Shown: piece by piece, positions 17,995-27,160 of the stretch
How positions within the stretch are numbered: the stretch's first letter is position 1
How the letters are laid out: the number at the start of each line of letters is the position of its first letter
Assembly (NCBI GenBank): GCA_963710615.1
Contig: CAVQBF010000001.1
Span: 124,001 to 188,000 of the forward strand
Direction of reading: 5' to 3'
DNA length: 64,000 nucleotides
DNA from: GCA-2746605 sp963710615
Lineage (GTDB): Bacteria; Bacteroidota; Ignavibacteria; Ignavibacteriales; Melioribacteraceae
The notes under the pieces: model-generated
Database searches by the model: none
Told to the model about the DNA's origin: nothing
What the model saw: only the letters and a program-made list of their open reading frames with translations
Position numbers and translations under genes: made by a program

Positions 17995-18759
17995 ATGAAA
18001 GAGTGGAACTTAAAAGGTAAAAAAGCTTTAATAACAGGAGGCACAAAAGGAATTGGTCTGGCAATTGCGGAGGAATTTTTATTTCTTGGAGCAGAAATAT
18101 TTATAGCAGCCCGTGATCAAAAACTAATCTCCAGGAAAATCAATTCTTGGAAGAGAAAAGGGTATAAAGCTTCTGGTATTGCTGCTGATTTAAGCAATGC
18201 AGAAGAAAGAGAAAAAGTATTCAGTGAAGTATATAAAAATTGGAAAAAGTTAGATCTGCTTGTTAATAATGTTGGAATGAATATCAGAAAAAAAACTGTT
18301 GAATTCTCAAAAGAAGAATATGAAAGAGTGCTTTACACAAACTTGATCTCAACATTCGAAATGTGTAGAATGTTTCATCCATTGCTTAAGAAATCAAAAA
18401 ATGGAAGCGTTGTAAATATGAGCTCGGTTGCCGGATTAACTCATTTGAGAACCGGTTCACCTTACGGAATGAGTAAAGCCGCAATGGATCAGCTTACAAG
18501 AAATTTAGCAGTCGAGTGGGCGGAAGATAAAATAAGAGTTAACTCTATTGCTCCATGGTATATTGATACTCCACTTGTTGAAAAATTAATGAAAGATCAG
18601 AGTTATTATAACTCAGTAATTGAAAGAACGCCAATGAAAAGAATAGGTAAGCCTGAAGAGGTTGCATCATTAGCGGCATATTTGTGTATGGATAAATCAT
18701 CGTACATTACTGGACAAACAATTGCCGTTGACGGCGGTTTTTCTGTTTATGGGTTTTAA
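17995..18759 (+). CDS. Short-chain dehydrogenase/reductase
   Basis: 254 residues. Cofactor motif TGGTKGIG (14-21), a basic residue after the second strand (AARDQ) favouring NADP, NNVGMN, and catalytic Ser133/134, Tyr147 and Lys151 (PYGMSKAAM). The C-terminus has the typical ITGQTIAVDGGF. The closest feel is of tropinone-reductase-like or 3-oxoacyl-ACP reductase-type SDRs; substrate cannot be read from sequence. It is divergent from fbaA and followed by a palindromic intergenic repeat. Confidence 0.85.
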   Translation: MKEWNLKGKKALITGGTKGIGLAIAEEFLFLGAEIFIAARDQKLISRKINSWKRKGYKASGIAADLSNAEEREKVFSEVYKNWKKLDLLVNNVGMNIRKKTVEFSKEEYERVLYTNLISTFEMCRMFHPLLKKSKNGSVVNMSSVAGLTHLRTGSPYGMSKAAMDQLTRNLAVEWAEDKIRVNSIAPWYIDTPLVEKLMKDQSYYNSVIERTPMKRIGKPEEVASLAAYLCMDKSSYITGQTIAVDGGFSVYGF

Positions 18760-18776
18760 TATTTAACTGGAGATTC

Positions 18777-18850
18777 TGTCATTCTCGCGAATGCGGTAAT
18801 CCATAGAATAAATAGATTCCCGATAAAAACATTCGGGAATGAAAACAACT
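18777..18850. repeat. Palindromic intergenic repeat, copy A
   Basis: Starts TGTCATTCTCGCGAATGCG and contains ATTCCCGA (18816-18823) paired with TCGGGAAT (18833-18840). It shares the opening TGTCATT-C-C-G and the 'AATCcatag/AATCtaag' side with copies at 27043 and 57953. No coding frame covers it. Confidence 0.55.
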
Positions 18851-18883
18851 TGATAAATAATAATAAAAAATATAAAGGTTGCA

Positions 18884-19531
18884 ATGATTAAATGCGTAGT
18901 ATTCGATTTAGATGGCACATTAGTAAACTCTCATGAGACAATTTACAAATCAACAATTAAAACACTAGAGCATTTAAATCTAGAAACAAACTTAGACAAG
19001 GAACAATTTTATAATTTACTTGGTCATCATTTTGCTGATATTTTTGATGCGTGTAAAATAGAAGTTCCGGATGTTGAACATTTTATAAATGTATATAAAG
19101 GAATTTACTTTGATTTTATTGATGATTCAGAGCTTTATGATAACAGTATTGAGTTATTGAAGTATTTGAAAGACAAAAATTTCAAAACCGGATTACTGAC
19201 CACAAAAGGACAAGATCAGGCAGTAAAAATATCTCGTCATTTTGGAATAGAAAGATATTTGGATGTAATTGAAGGAAGAAAAAATGGAATTGCAATTAAG
19301 CCCGCACCAGATCAGCTTATTAAAATTTGTAAAGAAGTAAATGTGGAACCAAAAAATACATTAATGATTGGCGATACGGAGCTTGATATAATGTGCGGCA
19401 AAAATGCAGGAGCAAAAACATGTGCTGTTTCTTACGGTTACAGAAATATTGAGGAATTAAAAAGATATGAACCCAATTATCTGATTGATGATCTTAAAGA
19501 AGTATTAAATATAATTGGATTTACATTATGA
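18884..19531 (+). CDS. HAD-superfamily phosphatase (phosphoglycolate phosphatase-like)
   Basis: 215 residues with all four HAD motifs: DLDGT (Asp8 nucleophile, Asp10), LLTTKG, Lys in AIKPAPDQ, and MIGDTELDI. The cap domain is the C1 type of Gph/PpaX-like enzymes. Likely a small-molecule phosphomonoesterase (phosphoglycolate, pyrophosphate or sugar phosphate). Its stop overlaps the start of the next gene by four bases (ATGA), indicating translational coupling with an enoyl-CoA hydratase-like enzyme. Confidence 0.85.
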   Translation: MIKCVVFDLDGTLVNSHETIYKSTIKTLEHLNLETNLDKEQFYNLLGHHFADIFDACKIEVPDVEHFINVYKGIYFDFIDDSELYDNSIELLKYLKDKNFKTGLLTTKGQDQAVKISRHFGIERYLDVIEGRKNGIAIKPAPDQLIKICKEVNVEPKNTLMIGDTELDIMCGKNAGAKTCAVSYGYRNIEELKRYEPNYLIDDLKEVLNIIGFTL

Positions 19532-20292
19532 ATAATGGATATGTAAAAGTCGAAACAAAAAATAAAATTGCAACAGTCACTTTTTATCATCCCAAAAGCA
19601 ATTCACTCCCTTCCAAGCTTTTAAAGGAGATGGTTGAAATCTTTAACAAAATTTCAGATGATCAGAATGTTAGTGTAATAACTCTGAAAAGTGATGGGGA
19701 AAAAACATTCTGTGCAGGAGCTTCTTTTGATGAACTAATTGATATTGATAATTTCACTGATGGCAAGAAGTTTTTTATGAATTTTGCTGACCTAATTAAT
19801 GCAATCCGAAAATGTAAAAAAATTGTTATTGGCAGAATTCAAGGTAAGGTTGTTGGTGGGGGAGTTGGTTTAGTTTCGGTTTGTGATTATACACTTGCCA
19901 CAAAAAATGCTTCATTAAAATTAAGTGAACTCGCGCTCGGCTTGGGTCCTTTTGTTGTTGGACCGCCAATTGAAAGAAAGATTGGAAAAGAGGCTTTTGT
20001 TGAAATGTCATTAGATTGCGAATGGCGAAACACCGATTGGGCAATGCAAAATGGCTTTTATCACAATGTATTTGATAGCATAGAGGAATTAGATTTTCAA
20101 ATAAATAAATTTGCTGCATCATTAAGTGAAAAAAGCTTAGATGCATTAACAAGTTTAAAGAAAATCTTTTGGGAAGGGACCGATCATTGGGACAAATTAT
20201 TAGAAGAACGGGCTGAAAACAGCGGAAGATTAGTTTTATCTGATTTTACGAAAAAGTTTATAGCTGAATTTAAGAACTCAACAAAGAATTAA
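19528..20292 (+). CDS. Enoyl-CoA hydratase/isomerase family protein
   Basis: 254 residues of the crotonase fold: FCAGASFDEL (first oxyanion loop), IQGKVVGGGVGLVSVCDYTLA and LSELALGLGPFVVGP. The usual catalytic Glu of hydratases in the second loop is not evident at the GGGVGL...LGLGPFVVGPPIER stretch, where canonical enzymes have E-x-x-x-G-xxP. The reaction could therefore be isomerisation, decarboxylation or thioester hydrolysis instead. Coupled to the HAD phosphatase by a four-base overlap. No beta-oxidation cluster surrounds it. Confidence 0.8.
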   Translation: MNNGYVKVETKNKIATVTFYHPKSNSLPSKLLKEMVEIFNKISDDQNVSVITLKSDGEKTFCAGASFDELIDIDNFTDGKKFFMNFADLINAIRKCKKIVIGRIQGKVVGGGVGLVSVCDYTLATKNASLKLSELALGLGPFVVGPPIERKIGKEAFVEMSLDCEWRNTDWAMQNGFYHNVFDSIEELDFQINKFAASLSEKSLDALTSLKKIFWEGTDHWDKLLEERAENSGRLVLSDFTKKFIAEFKNSTKN

Positions 20293-20305
20293 TACCTAAA
20301 TACTT

Positions 20306-21538
20306 ATGTCATTTGCTGTTAAAGTTATTCTAGTGCTGCTTGCAGTTTTTATCCTTGAATTTTACTTCTTTAAAAAAGTGATAAATTCAGTTAAAATTAT
20401 TTTTCCTAAATCGGCTGCTGGTAAAATCAATTTTATTAAATGGTTCTTAATTGTTCTCATCAACTTATATCCAATAATTGCAATTTTAGCATGGATATAT
20501 GTTTACGTAACAAATTCCGACTATTTTGCCCCACCCGATAATGTGATATTTGACTATTTGATTCTATATCCATTTTGGATTGGAATAATGTTAATTGTTC
20601 AGACAACATTAATTTTTCTATTGTTTGAAGCCTTACACCTTATTATTCACCCTTTTACAAAGAACCTTAAAGCAAAAGTAATTCGAATAAAAGCAATTAT
20701 ATTTTCCGCAATATTTTTAATAACCATTGTTTATGTGCCAGTAAGAGTAATATATGATTATAATTCTGTTCAAATAAGAGAAATCGAATTTCAAAAAGAG
20801 AACCTTCCAGCAGCTTTAAATGGATTTAAAATTGGATTTGTTTCAGATATTCAAGCTGATAAATATACTGATGAAAAAAGATTAAGAAACTTTATAAATA
20901 AGCTTAATTCTACAAATCCCGATTTAGTTTTAATGGGTGGGGATATGATTACAAGCACACCTAATTATATTGAGTTTTCTGCCGAACAGCTTAGTAGAGT
21001 AAAAGCTAAGCATGGAGTTTTTACTTGCGTTGGTGATCATGATAATTGGGCTTACCGAGGAGATAATGAAAGAAGTCTTAATGAAATCACAAAAGCGTTT
21101 TCCAATGTTAACATTCCCATGATTGATAATAACAAACTTGTGCTTGGAATTGATAGCTCCAACATTGAAGTCACATTTATTACAAATACTTATGTTGAGA
21201 CAATAAGTGAAGGATTATTAGATTCGCTTACCCAAAACATCAGCAATGCAGATCTAAGAATTTTCTTAACGCACCAACCAAGAGAATTTATGATTGAAAA
21301 AGCTGCTAAAGAAAATTATGACTTGTACTTGTGCGGTCACACTCATGGCGGACAAATAACCTTTTTATTTCCGTTTTATAACTTATCGCCAACTATGATT
21401 GAAACACCATATATGCGGGGAGAATTTTGGTTCGGTAAAATGATGATGGTTGTTACAAGAGGGTTAGGAATGTCACTTGCACCAATAAGGTATAACTCTA
21501 CACCGGAAGTAACTCTGATTACTTTGAATAAATTATAA
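20306..21538 (+). CDS. Membrane-anchored calcineurin-like metallophosphoesterase
   Basis: 410 residues. Four N-terminal membrane helices (about 4-22, 44-66, 86-112, 126-148) precede a catalytic domain beginning VSDIQAD. Metal-site motifs are SDIQ, GGD, GDHDNW, THQP and CGHTHGGQ. The architecture resembles YkuE/LpxG-type phosphoesterases, some of which act on lipid-linked diphosphates. Two motifs are altered: the usual SDxH reads SDIQ and GNHD reads GDHD, so metal use or activity may differ. It starts 13 bases after the hydratase gene, likely in the same operon. Confidence 0.8.
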   Translation: MSFAVKVILVLLAVFILEFYFFKKVINSVKIIFPKSAAGKINFIKWFLIVLINLYPIIAILAWIYVYVTNSDYFAPPDNVIFDYLILYPFWIGIMLIVQTTLIFLLFEALHLIIHPFTKNLKAKVIRIKAIIFSAIFLITIVYVPVRVIYDYNSVQIREIEFQKENLPAALNGFKIGFVSDIQADKYTDEKRLRNFINKLNSTNPDLVLMGGDMITSTPNYIEFSAEQLSRVKAKHGVFTCVGDHDNWAYRGDNERSLNEITKAFSNVNIPMIDNNKLVLGIDSSNIEVTFITNTYVETISEGLLDSLTQNISNADLRIFLTHQPREFMIEKAAKENYDLYLCGHTHGGQITFLFPFYNLSPTMIETPYMRGEFWFGKMMMVVTRGLGMSLAPIRYNSTPEVTLITLNKL

Positions 21539-21597
21539 ATTGCATAGCAAAAAGATTTAAGCTAAATTTTAAGTATCAATACAAACAGGAGACATAA

Positions 21598-22056
21598 ATG
21601 AACAAATTTTTTAATCTAATTTCTGTGGCAGTAATTGCTTTCTTTTTTACTATTAACCTTAACGCTCAACATGAAGAAATTACCGGATTATGGAAAACAA
21701 TTGATGATGAAACCGGTCAGCCTAAGTCAATTGTTAAAATCTATTTGAACGATGGGAAACTTTATGGTGACATTGTAAAGTTGTTTAGAAAACCAGGGGA
21801 AGATCCAGATCCAGTATGTGATAAATGCGATGAAGATGATCCTAGATATAATCAAAAAATCTTAGGTATGACAATAATAACAGATCTTGAACATCAGGAT
21901 GATAATACTTGGGAAGATGGTGAAATTATGGATCCCAAAAAAGGAAAAATATATGATTGCAAACTTTGGGTTGAAGATGGGAAACTGCAAGTTCGCGGCT
22001 ATGTTTTATTTTTCCATAGAACACAAGAGTGGCTTAGATACCAGGGAGAAATATAA
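21598..22056 (+). CDS. DUF2147 family exported protein
   Basis: 152 residues with a signal peptide (cleavage near LNAQ, residue 24). The mature part has GLWKTIDDETGQPKSIVKIY, a central CDKCDEDDPRYNQKILGM and the ending RTQEWLRYQG, the full DUF2147 pattern, which forms a lipocalin-like beta-barrel. Function unknown. Two cysteines (CDKC) could bind a metal or form a disulfide. GGAGAC lies before the ATG as ribosome site. Confidence 0.85.
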   Translation: MNKFFNLISVAVIAFFFTINLNAQHEEITGLWKTIDDETGQPKSIVKIYLNDGKLYGDIVKLFRKPGEDPDPVCDKCDEDDPRYNQKILGMTIITDLEHQDDNTWEDGEIMDPKKGKIYDCKLWVEDGKLQVRGYVLFFHRTQEWLRYQGEI

Positions 22057-22136
22057 ATCATTGCTATAAGACATCTTCTCAAATAGCCGGCATCTCAAAT
22101 TTCAATAGAGTTGTACATATGATATTATAGTTATTG

Positions 22137-22937
22137 ATGAAAAATTTTAAACTTACACAAATAAATATATTCCCGGTAAAATCACTTCCGGGAATTTCCC
22201 TTAAAGAATCGAAAGTTGAGGAACGGGGACTAGCCTACGATAGAAGATGGATGCTGATTGATGAAAATAATAGTTTTATAACTCAACGTTTATTTCCGCA
22301 AATGATATTTATTGATGTAAAAATTAATAATGGAAAACTAGTTTTTACTCATTATCAAAAGAATTTAACTGCACTATATGTAGATATAGATAAAACTCCA
22401 AGTCCAGAAGTAGAAGTAAAAATTTGGGATGACGTTTGCGTTGCAAATATGTACAATCAAAAAATTAATGAATGGTTCAGCGAAGCTCTTGATACTAATT
22501 GCTCGCTGGTGTATATGCCTGAATCTACCGAAAGAAAAACAAGCATTAACTATTATCCGGAAAGTAAAAATGTAAGTTTTGCCGATGGATATCCTTTTCT
22601 AATTATTGGTGAAGAATCATTAAAATTTTTGAATAGCAAAATTAGTAAACCGATTGAGATGAAAAACTTCCGGCCAAACTTAGTTTTCTCAGGAGGTATG
22701 CCGCATGATGAGGATGATTGGAGTAATATAAAAATTGGGGAGATTAAATTTTCTGTTGTTAAACCATGTGCCCGCTGTGTAATTACAACAATTGATTCCG
22801 AAGGAAAGAAAAACAAGGAACCGCTTGCTACTCTTAATACGTACAGAAATTTTAATAATAAAATTATGTTTGGACAAAATGCTCTTTCTCATAGCATCGG
22901 TAAAATTAAAATTGGTGATCCTATCATTCTGGAATAA
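22137..22937 (+). CDS. MOSC domain-containing protein
   Basis: 266 residues from ATG 22137 (a TTG one codon earlier adds nothing). The N-terminal MOSC_N beta-barrel is recognisable (TQINIFPVKSLPGISL, ERGLAYDRRWML) and the MOSC domain follows with NFRPNLVFSGG and the conserved cysteine region VKPCARCVITTID. Family members such as YcbX and mARC carry a molybdenum cofactor and reduce N-hydroxylated compounds. No molybdopterin genes are visible here. The gene is followed closely by an esterase. Confidence 0.85.
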   Translation: MKNFKLTQINIFPVKSLPGISLKESKVEERGLAYDRRWMLIDENNSFITQRLFPQMIFIDVKINNGKLVFTHYQKNLTALYVDIDKTPSPEVEVKIWDDVCVANMYNQKINEWFSEALDTNCSLVYMPESTERKTSINYYPESKNVSFADGYPFLIIGEESLKFLNSKISKPIEMKNFRPNLVFSGGMPHDEDDWSNIKIGEIKFSVVKPCARCVITTIDSEGKKNKEPLATLNTYRNFNNKIMFGQNALSHSIGKIKIGDPIILE

Positions 22938-22989
22938 ACTTAAGTTGTCATTTAATTTATCTGGTCTTGCTTCTAATTATAAAGGTGTC

Positions 22990-23646
22990 ATGATAAATCA
23001 AAAATATATCGAAACAACAAAAACAGCACGTTACTATACCTTAGGAAAGCCAGCTAAATCTTTAACTAATATTTGGTTTGTTTTTCATGGATATGGTCAG
23101 CTTGCTAAAGAATTTATAGAGTTGTTCAAAGCAATTGCAAATGATAAGATTCTTTTAGTTGCACCGGAAGCGATGAACAAATTTTATGCAAGAGGATTTA
23201 CGGGCAAAATTGGCGCTACCTGGATGACTAAAGAAGATAGAGAAAATGAAATAAAAGATTATGTTACTATGATCAATAATGTTTATAGTGAAGTTTGTGA
23301 GATTGTTGATATGACTAAAGTTAGAATTAATGTTTTAGCATTTTCGCAAGGAGGACATACAGCCATAAGGTGGTTAAACGAAAAACATATTCCCGTTAGT
23401 AGACTCATTTTATGGGGTTCAGGAATACCTCGAGATATTTCTTATAAATCGAATTTACTTTATTGGAATGAGATCAAAATAAAATTGGCAGTGGGTAATA
23501 ATGATCAATTTATCACTGAAGAAAAACTTAATGAAGAGTTATCTTTTTTAAGTGAACAAAAAATAAATTATGAGCTAATTAAGTATGATGGTTTTCACGA
23601 AATAGATGCATCAAACCTAAAGAAAATTTATAAGCGAATTGCTTAA
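22990..23646 (+). CDS. Predicted esterase (alpha/beta-hydrolase)
   Basis: 218 residues from ATG 22990, chosen because the frame extending upstream only overlaps the MOSC gene without domain content. It has WFVFHGYGQLAKEF (oxyanion side), a nucleophile elbow FSQGGHTA with Ser as nucleophile, the acid region AVGNNDQFI and the catalytic His in YDGFHEID. This matches the small carboxylesterase/phospholipase group (YpfH/PlcE-like). Cytoplasmic. Substrate unknown. Confidence 0.8.
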   Translation: MINQKYIETTKTARYYTLGKPAKSLTNIWFVFHGYGQLAKEFIELFKAIANDKILLVAPEAMNKFYARGFTGKIGATWMTKEDRENEIKDYVTMINNVYSEVCEIVDMTKVRINVLAFSQGGHTAIRWLNEKHIPVSRLILWGSGIPRDISYKSNLLYWNEIKIKLAVGNNDQFITEEKLNEELSFLSEQKINYELIKYDGFHEIDASNLKKIYKRIA

Positions 23647-23781
23647 AATCATTTATTTTGGATAAAAACTTATTGTTAAAAAAGATCACTTCATTATTGC
23701 ATCAAAAAAATTATAACACTATTTTCAGACCATTAATTATCTAACTAACTAAACGTAAATCATATTCAAATTAAGGTAATT

Positions 23782-25146
23782 ATGAACAGACAAAAGAAAT
23801 ATTTACTAAGTGAAAATGAAATTCCAACACAATGGTATAACATACAAGCAGATATGCCGAATCCAATGCTGCCACCTTTACATCCTGGTACTAAACAGCC
23901 AATTGGCCCTGACGATTTAGCTCCATTGTTTCCAATGGGATTGATTCAGCAAGAAGTTTCTCAAGAAAGATGGATTGATATACCAGAAGAAGTAAGGGAA
24001 ATTTATAAAGAGTGGAGAGCTACTCCGCTTGTCCGTGCATATGAATTGGAAAAACAATTAGATACTCCGGCAAAAATTTATTTTAAATATGAAGGTGTTA
24101 GTCCAGCAGGCTCACATAAACCAAATACCGCAGTTCCTCAAGCTTATTATAATATGAAAGAAGGGGTGAAAAAAATAACAACTGAAACCGGTGCAGGGCA
24201 ATGGGGAAGTGCTTTGGCTTATGCCTGTAACAAATTTGGAATGAAAGCTGAAGTCTTTATGGTCAAAGTCAGTTATGATCAAAAGCCATTCAGAAAATTA
24301 TTAATGAATACTTGGGGAGCTGATGTATATTCTTCCCCGACTGATTTTACTGAATCCGGTAAAAAAATATTAGCTGAAGATCCCGATTCTCCGGGAAGCT
24401 TAGGTATTGCAATTTCTGAAGCAGTTGAAAGAGCTGTACATGATCCTGATGCAAGATATTCTTTGGGAAGTGTTCTCAATCATGTTTTAATTCATCAGTC
24501 AGTGATTGGATTAGAAGCAATAAAACAGATGGAAATGGCTGGTGATTTCCCGGATATGGTTATTGCACCTCTTGGAGGCGGTTCTAACTTTGCAGGATTA
24601 TCTTTTCCATTTTTACCTTATAAAATAAGTGGTGAAAAAGAGATTAGATGTATTGCTGTTGAACCAGCGTCTTGTCCTAAATTAACAAAGGGAGAATTTA
24701 GATATGACTTTGGTGATACTGTCGGTTTAACGCCCCTTATCCCGATGTATACGCTTGGTCATACTTTTGTACCAGCACCAATACACGCCGGCGGATTGCG
24801 TTATCATGGTGCGAGTGCATTGGTTAGTCAGCTGCTAAAAGATAAATTAGTTGAAGCCGTTGCAATTCAGCAGTTGGAATGTTTCGAGGCTGGATTAAAA
24901 TTCTTTAATGCTGAGGGAATTTTGCCGGCACCGGAAGCAAATCACGGTATAGCGGCTGTCATTCGTGAAGCAAATAAAGCCAAGGAAGAAGGTGTCTCTA
25001 AAACAATTTTGTTTAACCTATGCGGTCACGGTCATCTTGATATGAGCTCATACCAAGCTTATTTAGATGGAAAACTAATAGATCATCATTTTACAGATGC
25101 AGAATTACACGTTGGATTAGATAATTTAGAGACTCCAAAGATTTAA
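23782..25146 (+). CDS. trpB: Tryptophan synthase beta-like protein (TrpB2 type)
   Basis: 454 residues, the long TrpB2 form. PLP lysine is Lys113 in GSHKPNTA; also present are ETGAGQWGSA, APLGGGSNF (phosphate loop) and the C-terminal LCGHGHLDMSSY. TrpB2 enzymes condense indole and serine to tryptophan and often act without a TrpA partner. No trp genes lie nearby, fitting the standalone TrpB2 habit. A role in indole salvage or serine deamination is possible. Start ATG at 23782 gives the expected N-terminus (KYLLSENEIPTQWYN). Confidence 0.9.
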   Translation: MNRQKKYLLSENEIPTQWYNIQADMPNPMLPPLHPGTKQPIGPDDLAPLFPMGLIQQEVSQERWIDIPEEVREIYKEWRATPLVRAYELEKQLDTPAKIYFKYEGVSPAGSHKPNTAVPQAYYNMKEGVKKITTETGAGQWGSALAYACNKFGMKAEVFMVKVSYDQKPFRKLLMNTWGADVYSSPTDFTESGKKILAEDPDSPGSLGIAISEAVERAVHDPDARYSLGSVLNHVLIHQSVIGLEAIKQMEMAGDFPDMVIAPLGGGSNFAGLSFPFLPYKISGEKEIRCIAVEPASCPKLTKGEFRYDFGDTVGLTPLIPMYTLGHTFVPAPIHAGGLRYHGASALVSQLLKDKLVEAVAIQQLECFEAGLKFFNAEGILPAPEANHGIAAVIREANKAKEEGVSKTILFNLCGHGHLDMSSYQAYLDGKLIDHHFTDAELHVGLDNLETPKI

Positions 25147-25168
25147 CCACAATAATTGAGGTTATTAA

Positions 25169-25729
25169 ATGAAAATAATAAAAGGTATTTTCTATGTCAT
25201 ACTTGCTATAGTTGCTCTAGTATTTGTTATTGCAATTTTTCTTCCATCTCAATACCGGGTTGAAAGAACTGTTGATATTAAGAAACCTGTAGGAATGGTA
25301 TATGGCTACGTTGCTGATTTTAATAATTTTCACGATTGGAATCCATGGACAATTCTTGAGCCAAACCACCCTTATGAAGTAACCGGTGACTCAGCCAAAG
25401 TGGGTCAAAAATATTACTGGGAGGGTGAAATAATTGGATCAGGTCATATGATCTTTACTGAGTTTAAGCCGTACGATTTAATAAAATCTGATATTGCCTT
25501 TCTCTCGCCGCAACAAGGAAAAGGAGTTGTTGAGTGGGAATTTGAAGGAAACGAGAGATCAACACAAGTTACATGGAGTTTAACCGGAGAGGCAGATTAT
25601 CCGCTTGGAAGATATTATGGATTGATGATGGATAGTTTTCTTGGAAAAAGTTTTGAAGAAGGTGTGAATAATCTTAAAAATAACTTGGAAGAAAAAGAAA
25701 TACCAGCTCCTCCTCCGCCAGCTGGATAA
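25169..25729 (+). CDS. SRPBCC (polyketide cyclase/START-like) family protein, membrane-anchored
   Basis: 186 residues. One N-terminal hydrophobic helix (residues 4-24) is followed by an SRPBCC fold: RVERTVDIKKPVGMVYGYVADFNNFHDWNPW, then EGNERSTQVTWSLTGE and the long C-terminal helix SFEEGVNNLKNNL ending in a Pro-rich tail (APPPPAG). These domains bind hydrophobic ligands; YndB-like relatives are of unknown function. It starts 22 bases after trpB and ends in a terminator. Confidence 0.8.
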   Translation: MKIIKGIFYVILAIVALVFVIAIFLPSQYRVERTVDIKKPVGMVYGYVADFNNFHDWNPWTILEPNHPYEVTGDSAKVGQKYYWEGEIIGSGHMIFTEFKPYDLIKSDIAFLSPQQGKGVVEWEFEGNERSTQVTWSLTGEADYPLGRYYGLMMDSFLGKSFEEGVNNLKNNLEEKEIPAPPPPAG

Positions 25730-25738
25730 TATATAATT

Positions 25739-25770
25739 GGCAGCTCGTATTTAAATTACGGGCTGCTTTT
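25739..25770 (+). terminator. Rho-independent terminator after the SRPBCC gene
   Basis: GCAGCTCGT (25740-25748) pairs with ACGGGCTGC (25758-25766) with one G-T pair, followed by TTTT. It lies ten bases past the stop. Confidence 0.8.
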
Positions 25771-25887
25771 CAATACTTAAAACCCCTTTAGTTTTTATAA
25801 TTTTATCAATAATTTTTTAGTTGGCTTTAATATTTTTTAGGAATCAACATCAATAATATTGTCTACAAAATATTTTTAACAATTACT

Positions 25888-26991
25888 TTGGCTTTACTTT
25901 TTATTGCGATTTTTTACGACAAATCGGAATTACCGGCTAACGAAGAAAAGCCAATTGTTGAAGAAATAATAGAAAAAAAGATTAATAAAGCACACTTAGC
26001 AAAAGCTAAGGAGCTTGATAAGTATTTTACCAGAAGACATGAAAAAATCGGATTTAACGGAACAGTTCTATTTGCTGAAGATGGTCAAGTTGTTTATGAA
26101 AATAGCTTTGGATATGCAGACATTAGAAAAAAAATAGAGAATAAAATTGACACAAAATTTCAGATTGCTTCTGCCACAAAACCATTTACAACTTATGCGA
26201 TTATGCTGCTAAAGCAAAAAGGTGAACTCAGCTACGAAGATTCTGTTCAGCATTATTTTCCTGAGTTTCCTTACAAGAATATTTCAATAAGATTATTGAT
26301 GATTCATAAATCGGGGTTACCAGAATATTTTTACTTTGCAGATAAGTTATGGAAAGACAGAAAGACCCCAATTACGAATAAAGATGTAATCAATTTAATG
26401 ATCGAACATCACCCCCAGAGATATTACCTGCCAGATAAAAAGTATAATTATATAAACACAAACTACTGCATACTTGCCGCAATAGTTGAAAAAATTACTG
26501 GCAAAACCTTTGAAGATTTTATGATGGAGAATGTTTTTGTTCCATTGGAAATGAATGATACATTCATATATAATAAAGCTCACCAAAAGGAAGTAGAAAA
26601 TGTTGCAATTGGTTATACACGTAGAAGAAGAGTTGCAGAAGATACTTATTTAAATGGAGTTGTCGGAGATAAAGGAATTTACACAACTGTTGAAGATATG
26701 CTAAAGTTTGATCAAGCTTTATTTAATGGCAATCCCGTTAGATCAGAAATTCTAGAAGAAGCTTTTAAACCAGCACATAAAAGACTTTATATTCATGATA
26801 ATTATGGTTTTGGTTGGAGAATAAATGCATCTGATTCAACAAATAAAATTGTTTATCATACCGGCTGGTGGAAAGGCTTCCGTTCATATTTTATCAGACA
26901 GTTGGGTACAAGAAAGACAATAATAGTTTTAAGTAATATGTCTAACCAATCCGTATTCGGTACTAGAGAATTAATAAGGTTGTTTGATTAA
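25888..26991 (+). CDS. Beta-lactamase-like serine hydrolase, membrane-anchored
   Basis: About 367 residues of the class C beta-lactamase/penicillin-binding fold: FQIASATKPF (catalytic Ser-x-x-Lys), YNYINTNY (Tyr-x-Asn region) and a late HTGWWKGF (His-Thr-Gly in place of Lys-Thr-Gly). The N-terminus is a hydrophobic anchor. The start is unsure: no ATG exists; 25888 is a TTG inside the hydrophobic helix. An ATC at 25849, six bases after AGGA, would give a complete anchor (INNIVYKIFLTITLAL), so an altered or misread start codon is likely. Likely a peptidase or esterase in the periplasm rather than a resistance enzyme. Confidence 0.8.
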   Translation: MALLFIAIFYDKSELPANEEKPIVEEIIEKKINKAHLAKAKELDKYFTRRHEKIGFNGTVLFAEDGQVVYENSFGYADIRKKIENKIDTKFQIASATKPFTTYAIMLLKQKGELSYEDSVQHYFPEFPYKNISIRLLMIHKSGLPEYFYFADKLWKDRKTPITNKDVINLMIEHHPQRYYLPDKKYNYINTNYCILAAIVEKITGKTFEDFMMENVFVPLEMNDTFIYNKAHQKEVENVAIGYTRRRRVAEDTYLNGVVGDKGIYTTVEDMLKFDQALFNGNPVRSEILEEAFKPAHKRLYIHDNYGFGWRINASDSTNKIVYHTGWWKGFRSYFIRQLGTRKTIIVLSNMSNQSVFGTRELIRLFD

Positions 26992-27042
26992 AATTGTTTA
27001 ATTGTTGTATTGCTAAATTGTTAAAAGACAAGCAATGAAGTC

Positions 27043-27072
27043 TGTCATTTCCGAATGCTTTAATCGGAAATC
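27043..27072. repeat. Palindromic intergenic repeat, copy B
   Basis: TGTCATTTCCGA with ATTTCCGA (27047-27054) pairing with TCGGAAAT (27064-27071) over a nine-base loop. It begins like copies A (18777) and C (57953) and lies between the serine hydrolase and the DUF4126 gene. Confidence 0.5.
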
Positions 27073-27160
27073 TAAGAGGAAAAATAATTTCAAATCTGGT
27101 AAATTTTAATAAATATTGGACTTTAAGGTAATTTGTTAATGAAAATTAAATTATTCTATA

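Noticed and set aside
19826..20152. 108-codon frame on the minus strand
   Set aside because: Antisense to the intact crotonase gene and low-complexity in composition; not coding.
25888..26991. Beta-lactamase-fold gene as an antibiotic-resistance enzyme
   Set aside because: It has HTG where true beta-lactamases have KTG, and the family is mostly peptidases or esterases.
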